NCBI GenBank assembly: GCA_040080915.1
Contig: JBEBHD010000001.1
Coordinates: 1-64,000, forward strand
DNA from: M3007 sp040080915
GTDB lineage: Bacteria > Bacteroidota > Bacteroidia > Chitinophagales > Saprospiraceae
Reading direction: 5' to 3'
Length of the DNA stretch: 64,000 nt
Position 1 is the first letter of the stretch. Each line of letters begins with the position of its first letter. The notes under the pieces were generated by a model. It was not told the DNA's origin. It was given only the letters and a program-made list of their open reading frames with translations, and made no database searches. Of the stretch, positions 57,092-64,000 are shown in pieces. The position numbers were made by a program, and so were the translations under genes.

Positions 57092-60000
57092 ATGACACAC
57101 AAACTTTTGCTTTCACTTTTGCTGCTTTTTGCCGCCGCTGCCGCGCTGGCGCAACCCCACAAAATATGGAATGGCTCGGCCAGCACCGACTGGAATAATG
57201 CCGCCAACTGGACACCCGCGGCGGTGCCGGTTGCTGGCGACTCGGTTTGGATATTAGTGCTTCCGGGCAAATTCCAACCCACTATTTTTTCAGGGACGAT
57301 GGCCAAGGCGAAAAACGTGTTTGTCAGTTACCAGGACCACCTGACCATCAACGCTGGCGCTGAACTGGAGTTGGCCAGTACCTTGAACGTGACGGCTCTT
57401 TATATTAGTGACCAAGCCGCTGTAACGAACAATGGTACGCTGAAGGCCAAGTCTGGTTTCCACGGGATTGACATTAACGGCTCCCTGATCAACAACGGCA
57501 CAGTCGTGGTCGGGCAGCCGGGCTCCAGCCCGTATTCCACCGGGGAAGAGGGTATCCGGGTATTGGGGGGAGGCCGCCATTTGACCAACAACAGTACCGG
57601 TACCATCACCATTTACCGGCCAGCCAACAACGGCATCCTGCTCAATGCAACCGGCGCCACTATGACCAACCACGGAACGATCACAATTTGGGAAACCGGG
57701 TTGAACCCTAACCCTGTAGTAGCAGCCACCGGCGACGGTATTGATGCGCGGGGTGGCACGTTTGTAAACGAAATCACCGGCGAGGTTTTTATCACCAAAA
57801 CCAGCGCCAACGGACTCAACTGCCGAAATTCGAGCGGCAGCATGACCAATAAGGGCCAGATCACCATTCATAACGTCGGTCTGACGGACGAAAATGAACT
57901 CAAGGAAGGTATCTGGGTTGATTTGGCAACTTTCACCAATACGGCCACCGGTATGATCTGGATTGACACGACCGGAAACAACGGCATTTCCAATCAGGGG
58001 TTTTTCAACAACAGCGGTGAAATATCCATTCGGAAAACGTCAAACGGCCTTGCCAACCTCATGGCGTTCAACAACCAAAGCGGGGCCATTCTGACGATCA
58101 ACCATGTGGACAGATCGGGGTTGCTCTCCGGCGGGTTTGGAGGCATGGTCACCAACTTCGGCACGATCACGATTGACTCTGCGGCGGAAAACGGTGTGAC
58201 AACCTTAGGATTCGGAGGAGTGGATAACCGCAGCATCCTAAACATCGGAAACGTCGGGTATATCGGCGAACACGGTATTCTGAACGGTGCCGGTTTTGTC
58301 AATCAATCCTCCGGTACTGTGACCATCAACCGCGCTGCCGACAGTGGCATCAAGAATGAAGTAACTATTGATGGGATTGCGCCGGATTTCATCAATGCCG
58401 GTCAGTTCACCATCGGCGGCGCGGGCGATGTCAATTCCGCCACCCCGGGCATCGAAAACCTGAACGAAGCCAAATTTCGCAACCTGGGCTGCGGAAACCT
58501 GACAACCTACCAGGCTATTGTTAGCGCCGACAGTTTTGTGAACGAAGCGTTCCTGTTTATGCGCAGCAACCTGCCCAACACCATCTCCGGCGACTTTATC
58601 AACAAGGGCATCATCCATGACCCCAACGACGGCTTCAACGGCGAACCGGTCACAAACCTCGATTTCATCATCAGCACCGCCGCCGGCGAATGCGTCATCG
58701 CCGATGCCCTGCAAAAAGGCACCGGCGCAAACGTCACCATCGCCGGAACCTGGTACAAAGACCAGGCCCTCACCATGCCTGCGGGTACGTACAGCCAGGC
58801 AGCCAACACCTTCACGGTCACAAACCTAAACGAAGGCACACATACCCTGTATTTCAGAGCCACCGACAATGCCTACGGATGCAGCACGGTCGTATCCATC
58901 GCAGTTACCTACGACGACGTGACTCCGCCTTCCATCACCTGCCCGATGGATGCCACGGTTTCCTGTGCCGGTCTGGTACCGGCGTACAACATCGGCTTGG
59001 TCACCGCAACCGACAACTGCGGAACGCCTGTCAAATCACATCAAGGCGACGAAATCAGTGATCAAACCTGTCCCAACCGCTATACCCTGACCCGCACCTA
59101 CCGGGCCGACGACAACCGGGGCAACACCAACACCTGCGAGCAGATAATAACCGTGTACGACGAAACCATTCCCACCTTTGCCGGCGTACCGAGCGACGTG
59201 ACCGTGCAATGCAATGCCGTACCGCCACCGGCCAACCCTACCGCAACCGACAACTGTGGTGGAAACACGCCCGTTTCGTTTGAGCAGGAGCGCACCAACG
59301 GCGATTGCCCCTACCGATACACCCTGACACGAATCTGGACATCCACCGACCTGTGCGACAATACCGGCAACACGTCGCAGGTAATCACTGTGATTGATAC
59401 GCAGGGGCCGACGTTTTCCGGCGTGCCGAACAACGTCACCGTGCAATGCAATGCCGTACCGCCGCCGGCCAACCCCACCGCTTCGGACAACTGTGCAACC
59501 GGCGTGAGCCTGTCGTACAACCAGGTGCGTACAAACGGCAACTGCCCCGATTCCTACATCCTGACCCGTACCTGGACATCGGCCGACTCTTGCGGCAATG
59601 TGAACACGGCTACACAGGTGATTACCGTGCGCGATACGCAGGCGCCGACGTTCACCAGCGTGCCGGGCAACGTGACCGTGCAATGCAATTCAGTACCTGC
59701 ACCGGGTTCTGCAACAGCTACGGACAACTGCGACGCATCGGCAGCCGTAACCTACAACGGCCAGACGCGACAGGATGGATCCTGCGCCGACACATACACG
59801 CTCATCCGGCAGTGGACAGCCACGGACAACTGCGGCAATACCAAGACCGCCACACAGCGTATCACGGTGCGCGATACACAAAAGCCGGCCTTCACCAGCA
59901 CGCCAGCCCACATCACTGTGCAGTGCGACGCCGTGCCGGCACCTGCTGTACCTGCGGCATCCGACAACTGCGATGCCGATGTCGCCGTGACATACAACGG

Positions 60001-60919
60001 CCAGACACAAACCGCCGGCTCCTGCCCCAACGCCTACACCATCACCCGCACGTGGACTGCCGCCGACAACTGCGGCAACACCAAAACCGTCACCCAGCGC
60101 ATTTCGGTTGTGGACAACGGCAAGCCGGTGTTCACATCCTTCCCGGAAAACACCACCATCGCCTGCGACGAAACACCGCCCGAAGTGGGAACGCCCACGG
60201 CTTCGGACGGATGCGGAAACGCCACAGTCACCTACCTTGGCCAAAGCACGACGAGCGGAAACTGTCCGGGTAATTATCAGATCAAACGCACCTGGCGCGC
60301 CACCGACGCCTGCGGCAACAGCACCGCAGCCACACAGACCATCCAGGTGGTGGACAATGATGCGCCAGTGTTCACTTCCGTGCCAGGCCCGGTCACCATC
60401 GAGTGCAATCAGCCACTGCCCCCAATTGTGAACCCGGCAGCCACGGATGCCTGCGGCGGGTATGTGACAATTATGTTCCTGGGGAACGATCCTTCGGGAA
60501 GCGGTTGTGCACAGGACTACACGATCACCCGCACCTGGGAGGCCGTGGACTTATGCGGAAATACCACCACGACGACGCAAGTGATTACCGTGCTGGGGAA
60601 TAACTATGGAGAAGAAGGCGCGGAAAGCCGGGAGCAGAGCGCTCAACTCAACACTCAACACTCAAAACTCGTAACTGTCAACCCAAATCCGACCACAGAT
60701 CGGGTTTGGATTGACCTGGCAGATTTTGCCGACGAGGCGGTGACGATTTCGATTTTCGGGGATTTGGGGCAGTTGGTTTGGGAAAACCACATACCGGCTG
60801 TGGAGGAACAAAAACTATCCGTGAGCCTGCGCGAAACAGGCGCTGCGGCGGGGATGTACACCGTCAGCGTGCGGAGTGTGCGTGGTGTAGCGACGAAGCG
60901 GGTGGTGCTGATAGATTGA
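57092..60919 (+). CDS. Giant exoprotein D: beta-strand repeats, seven HYR repeats, T9SS sorting domain
   Basis: The protein has 1275 aa. The signal peptide is MTHKLLLSLLLLFAAAAALAQ. The N-terminal TDW..NW domain (IWNGSASTDWNNAANWTP) and the NNG/NHG-rich solenoid (SLINNGTVVV, MTNHGTITIWE, to about 520) are of the same type as in exoprotein A. Seven HYR-type repeats (about 612-1170) follow, two more than in the other paralogues. The extra ones (FAGVPSDVTVQC and FSGVPNNVTVQC) are near-duplicates of each other. The linker SAQLNTQHSKL is encoded by CTCAACACTCAACACTC-like repeats, before the T9SS domain (VNPNPTTDRVWIDL, ending VVLID). A near -7 box (CACCTTTG, 56969-56976) lies 115 nt upstream. The HTCS at 61065 follows. 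Confidence 0.92.
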   Translation: MTHKLLLSLLLLFAAAAALAQPHKIWNGSASTDWNNAANWTPAAVPVAGDSVWILVLPGKFQPTIFSGTMAKAKNVFVSYQDHLTINAGAELELASTLNVTALYISDQAAVTNNGTLKAKSGFHGIDINGSLINNGTVVVGQPGSSPYSTGEEGIRVLGGGRHLTNNSTGTITIYRPANNGILLNATGATMTNHGTITIWETGLNPNPVVAATGDGIDARGGTFVNEITGEVFITKTSANGLNCRNSSGSMTNKGQITIHNVGLTDENELKEGIWVDLATFTNTATGMIWIDTTGNNGISNQGFFNNSGEISIRKTSNGLANLMAFNNQSGAILTINHVDRSGLLSGGFGGMVTNFGTITIDSAAENGVTTLGFGGVDNRSILNIGNVGYIGEHGILNGAGFVNQSSGTVTINRAADSGIKNEVTIDGIAPDFINAGQFTIGGAGDVNSATPGIENLNEAKFRNLGCGNLTTYQAIVSADSFVNEAFLFMRSNLPNTISGDFINKGIIHDPNDGFNGEPVTNLDFIISTAAGECVIADALQKGTGANVTIAGTWYKDQALTMPAGTYSQAANTFTVTNLNEGTHTLYFRATDNAYGCSTVVSIAVTYDDVTPPSITCPMDATVSCAGLVPAYNIGLVTATDNCGTPVKSHQGDEISDQTCPNRYTLTRTYRADDNRGNTNTCEQIITVYDETIPTFAGVPSDVTVQCNAVPPPANPTATDNCGGNTPVSFEQERTNGDCPYRYTLTRIWTSTDLCDNTGNTSQVITVIDTQGPTFSGVPNNVTVQCNAVPPPANPTASDNCATGVSLSYNQVRTNGNCPDSYILTRTWTSADSCGNVNTATQVITVRDTQAPTFTSVPGNVTVQCNSVPAPGSATATDNCDASAAVTYNGQTRQDGSCADTYTLIRQWTATDNCGNTKTATQRITVRDTQKPAFTSTPAHITVQCDAVPAPAVPAASDNCDADVAVTYNGQTQTAGSCPNAYTITRTWTAADNCGNTKTVTQRISVVDNGKPVFTSFPENTTIACDETPPEVGTPTASDGCGNATVTYLGQSTTSGNCPGNYQIKRTWRATDACGNSTAATQTIQVVDNDAPVFTSVPGPVTIECNQPLPPIVNPAATDACGGYVTIMFLGNDPSGSGCAQDYTITRTWEAVDLCGNTTTTTQVITVLGNNYGEEGAESREQSAQLNTQHSKLVTVNPNPTTDRVWIDLADFADEAVTISIFGDLGQLVWENHIPAVEEQKLSVSLRETGAAAGMYTVSVRSVRGVATKRVVLID

Positions 60920-60964
60920 TGCGATTTTTCCGCCCGTGGTTTTGAATTGGGGACGGAAGAAAGG

Positions 60965-61030
60965 ATGCTGCGAAACGCGGACTACTACGGAAAAAAATCC
61001 GTTGAAATCCGCGTTTCGCAGCATTCTTTT
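60965..61030 (+). terminator. Strong hairpin terminator after exoprotein D
   Basis: ATGCTGCGAAACGCGGA (60965-60981) pairs perfectly with TCCGCGTTTCGCAGCAT (61008-61024), with a smaller hairpin (ACGGA/TCCGT) in the loop, and is followed by TCTTTTTAT. Its length and nested symmetry also fit a dispersed palindromic repeat. Confidence 0.6.
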
Positions 61031-61048
61031 TATCCGTACGGCATGGCC

Positions 61049-61056
61049 TATATTTG
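61049..61056 (+). promoter_or_regulatory. -7 element of the fourth HTCS with minimal leader
   Basis: TATATTTG matches TAnnTTTG and ends 8 nt before ATG 61065. A TTTTT run about 19 nt upstream may act as the -33 element. The expected transcript would have almost no leader. Confidence 0.45.
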
Positions 61057-61064
61057 CGGCCACC

Positions 61065-64000
61065 ATGTACATCCGCTCTGCCTTTATTCTGTTGATGTGG
61101 TTCATGCCGGGCATGGCGACGTATGCTCAGCAGCAGCAATACGAGGCCATCACCGTCAACGACGGCCTCTCGCAGGGCATGGTATACGACATCTTGCAGG
61201 GCCGGGACGGCTATATCTGGATAGCCACCAATGACGGGCTGAACCGCTACGACGGCTCCCGGATTGAGGTATTTTCGCCAGACCCGTTCAACGCATTCTC
61301 CATCAGCGGCAGCGAGGTAACCAGCTTGTTTGAAGATCGCAGCGGCTTGATTTGGGTAAGCACGCCCGACCAACTGGAGCTATTCGACCCCAATAGCAGG
61401 CGCTTTTTCCATCTGATGCATGGAGGGCAACCGGTATCCAGTCAAGGTTACGCGTTTTTTGCAGAAACGCCGGATGGCGCCGTTTGGCTTACCGACGATT
61501 TCCATATCTGGAAAATACACGTACCGGAAGGTTTGCTGGAAAAAGCCGTGACAACCGGCAATGCCACCATCACACCATCTTGCAAGCACCTTGCCCTGCA
61601 GCGGGCAGACGGCGGAGCAGGCACACCGCTGCGAGCGACAAGAGTATTGCATACCCAAAATCAAAAATTGCTGATCGGCACCAATCAGGGGCTATTTCGT
61701 TTCGACCCCTCTACGGAAAAGGTTTTCCCCGAATACAGCATTCCGGATATTGCAATTCGGGGTATTGCCGAAAACAAGGCCGGTGAACTTTTGCTAATAG
61801 GGAAACTCCCCTCGGAACAAAAAATCTGGATTTGGATATCAGGTTCCAACGTCAGGGAATATAAAGAGACCTCCACTCCAGTTTATCCACGTACTGTTTT
61901 TTCGTTGGATGCAGCGGGATATTTATGGACGTTTCGGGGGAAAGCCATTCAAAAATGGCAGGTATCTGCTTTTTTTAATCAAGGCAAACCCGAACTGGAG
62001 ATCGGTACCGATGCCTCTTTATTGAAGGATAATTATGCCTTTTGCACCAAATTTCTGTTTGATCAAAGTGGCGTGTGCTGGATCGGTACAAGTGGCTTTG
62101 GCATGATCAAACTGAATGAAACGGTACCGGTATTTAAAACCTGCCTCCGGGATGTCACCCAACGTATCGTGGTGGAAGTCCCAGACGGAGGCTTCTCCAG
62201 CATAGAGTCTCCCGGGATAAAATACCTTTCCCAAACCTTTGACCAACAAGCGCCTAACACGGATTATTACGGCAATTTTCATCCACTTGACAATAATTCG
62301 GTGGGGCGCCTTGCCGTATGCTTTGACAAAGCCGGCAACGGATGGTCGTCGAGCCGCGACGATTCTCTCTTGTACCGAATGGATGCCGCGACGAAATCCC
62401 AAAAATCGTTTCCCTGGCGTGGCGTCGGTTTGTTGTGCGACCGTACCGGTGCCCTGTTGAGCGTGGAAGAAACCGGCTTGCGCAAATTTGACCCCCGAAC
62501 AAATACCAGCCGGAAGTATCCGTTCGACAAACCGCAGAAAAGGGTTTCCGAATATTCCTTCTACCTGTTCGAGGATACCAATGGCGCAATCTGGATATTC
62601 GGCTTCGAGGGATTGACCAAAGCCACCCCGGAAAATACAGGCTACCGCTTCGAGTATTTCAGAAACAACCCCAACAACCGGTCCTCAATCAGCAGCAACA
62701 TTGTGCTCAGCGTAGCCGACGACCCGCTCGAACCCCGGCGATACCTCTGGGTAGGCACCAAGTCCGGCGGACTTAACCGCCTCGACAAACAGTCGGGACA
62801 ATGGAAATACTACAAAAAGGAACAAGGACTGCCCGATAATGTCGTGTACGGCATTCTGGCCGAAGGCACCGGCACGCCCCGGGAGAGGAGACCCTTTATC
62901 TGGCTAAGCACCAACAAAGGCCTTTGCCGCTTTCAGGTCCGGACGGAAACGACCAAAAATTTTACCGCTGCCGACGGCCTGCAAGACAACGAGTTCAACA
63001 GTTCCAGTTACCTGAAAACCCGGGACGGCACCATGATTTTTGGCGGCGTAAAAGGCCTGACCGTGTTCCATCCCGACAGCCTGCGCTTCAACAAACATCT
63101 GCCGCTAACGCATATCGTCGGTCTGCTGGTCAATAACCGGAAGTTCGACCTTTCAGGGAAATCGTCCATTACCCTTTCCCACGACCAAAACCTGCTCACG
63201 TTCGAATTCGCGGCGCTCGAATTCACCAATCCCGCGCAAAACCAGTACCGCTACCAACTCGTGGGTGTGGACAAAGGCTGGGTGCCGCTGGGCAACAAAA
63301 ACAGCATCCAATTCGCCAACCTCGCCCCCGGCACTTACACATTCAAGGTGCTGGGCAGCAACAACGACGGTGCCTGGAGCGAGCAACCCGCCGAACTGCG
63401 ATTTGTCATCCGCCCACCATGGTGGGCTTCCTGGTTGGCTTACCTGCTGTACCTCGTGCTGGCCGCCACAGGCATTTGGTGGTATTATCGGCACCTGCTC
63501 CGTCAACGGTTTGCAGAACAGGAACGCTTGCATCTGCGCGAACTCGACGATTTTAAAAACCGGTTTTTTACCAATATCACCCACGAATTTCGGACGCCGC
63601 TGACGGTGATCCTCGGCATGAGCGAGCGGGTGCTGCGCGACGAGGTGACGCAGCATCACCCTGTTGCAATTGCTCAGCCCCTTACCCTGATCAAACGCAG
63701 CGGCGAAAACCTCCTGCGACTCGTCAACCAAATCCTCGACCTGGCCAAATTGGAGTCGAAAACCCTGAAAATGAATTATATCCAGGGCGATATCCTGACC
63801 TACATCAAGTACATCGCCGAAAGTTTGCACTCGCTGGCAAACGCGCAGAATCTGATGCTCCGGGTCGAAAGCGATCAGGCCCAAATCGTGATGGACTACG
63901 ACCCGGAGCGTTTTTTGCAAATTGTCCACAACCTGCTGTCCAACGCCATCAAGTTTACGCCTTCCGGCGGCAAGGTGGTCTTGCGGGCTACCATAGACCC
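61065..64000 (+). CDS. HTCS sensor/regulator, 3' end outside the window
   Basis: About 978 codons are open to the window end with no stop. ATG 61065 opens a signal peptide (MYIRSAFILLMWFMPGMATYAQ). Reg_prop propellers (GRDGYIWIATNDGLNRYDG near residue 45, YLWVGTKSGGLNRLD near 560) are followed by a Y_Y_Y domain, a membrane helix (WWASWLAYLLYLVLAATGIWW, about 785-805), HisKA with His840 in ITHEFRTPLTV, and the start of the HATPase (HNLLSNAIKFTPSGG). By similarity to the sensor at 52769, a receiver and AraC HTH should follow beyond the window. It directly follows exoprotein D, giving the third same-strand exoprotein-HTCS pair. Confidence 0.92.
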   Translation, partial: MYIRSAFILLMWFMPGMATYAQQQQYEAITVNDGLSQGMVYDILQGRDGYIWIATNDGLNRYDGSRIEVFSPDPFNAFSISGSEVTSLFEDRSGLIWVSTPDQLELFDPNSRRFFHLMHGGQPVSSQGYAFFAETPDGAVWLTDDFHIWKIHVPEGLLEKAVTTGNATITPSCKHLALQRADGGAGTPLRATRVLHTQNQKLLIGTNQGLFRFDPSTEKVFPEYSIPDIAIRGIAENKAGELLLIGKLPSEQKIWIWISGSNVREYKETSTPVYPRTVFSLDAAGYLWTFRGKAIQKWQVSAFFNQGKPELEIGTDASLLKDNYAFCTKFLFDQSGVCWIGTSGFGMIKLNETVPVFKTCLRDVTQRIVVEVPDGGFSSIESPGIKYLSQTFDQQAPNTDYYGNFHPLDNNSVGRLAVCFDKAGNGWSSSRDDSLLYRMDAATKSQKSFPWRGVGLLCDRTGALLSVEETGLRKFDPRTNTSRKYPFDKPQKRVSEYSFYLFEDTNGAIWIFGFEGLTKATPENTGYRFEYFRNNPNNRSSISSNIVLSVADDPLEPRRYLWVGTKSGGLNRLDKQSGQWKYYKKEQGLPDNVVYGILAEGTGTPRERRPFIWLSTNKGLCRFQVRTETTKNFTAADGLQDNEFNSSSYLKTRDGTMIFGGVKGLTVFHPDSLRFNKHLPLTHIVGLLVNNRKFDLSGKSSITLSHDQNLLTFEFAALEFTNPAQNQYRYQLVGVDKGWVPLGNKNSIQFANLAPGTYTFKVLGSNNDGAWSEQPAELRFVIRPPWWASWLAYLLYLVLAATGIWWYYRHLLRQRFAEQERLHLRELDDFKNRFFTNITHEFRTPLTVILGMSERVLRDEVTQHHPVAIAQPLTLIKRSGENLLRLVNQILDLAKLESKTLKMNYIQGDILTYIKYIAESLHSLANAQNLMLRVESDQAQIVMDYDPERFLQIVHNLLSNAIKFTPSGGKVVLRATID

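Overview
The window looks like a chromosomal segment of a Bacteroidota bacterium, probably from the Saprospiria/Chitinophagia side of the phylum (an inference from gene content). The evidence is type IX secretion (T9SS) C-terminal sorting domains on many large exoproteins, hybrid two-component sensors (HTCS) carrying Reg_prop propellers, a Y_Y_Y domain and an AraC-type output, and the phylum's promoter -7 element TAnnTTTG in front of many genes. I saw no rRNA, tRNA or CRISPR array and no intact transposase.

Region 1 (1-10.4 kb) holds a palindromic repeat with an expanded arm, a frameshifted Uma2-family gene, an aldo/keto reductase, a choice-of-anchor-B T9SS protein, a bile-acid:sodium-symporter-family transporter, a small secreted protein and a first HTCS. 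Region 2 (10.5-14.6 kb) is a compact conflict cassette: a Uma2-family nuclease lies 3 nt upstream of a TIR-STAND NTPase-FGE protein, followed by a short antitoxin-like gene overlapping a PIN toxin gene. Region 3 (14.6-21.8 kb) is mostly housekeeping: a MOP flippase, a GlmU-like enzyme, PurM, a TPR lipoprotein, a GluQ-like synthetase and a membrane glycosyltransferase. A 159-bp MITE sits between the -7 box and the start codon of the GlmU-like gene.

Region 4 (21.9 kb to the end) is a surface-protein/regulator island. Four giant exoproteins share a C-terminal half made of 5-7 HYR-like Ig repeats plus a T9SS sorting domain, but three different kinds of N-terminal domain are used. A fifth copy survives as a fragment. 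Each is next to a signalling gene: three are followed by an HTCS, the fragment by a TPR/LuxR-like regulator, and one converges on a LytS/LytTR-type pair. One of them is also in an apparent operon with a tail-fibre-like S74 protein. In Bacteroidota, HTCS genes are usually described beside SusC/SusD glycan-uptake loci. Here they accompany modular surface proteins instead, which I consider the best candidate for an undescribed system.

The DNA is also rich in small palindromic repeats. Several lie in frame inside sensor-kinase genes, one of them inside a receiver domain. The last gene runs off the window end.
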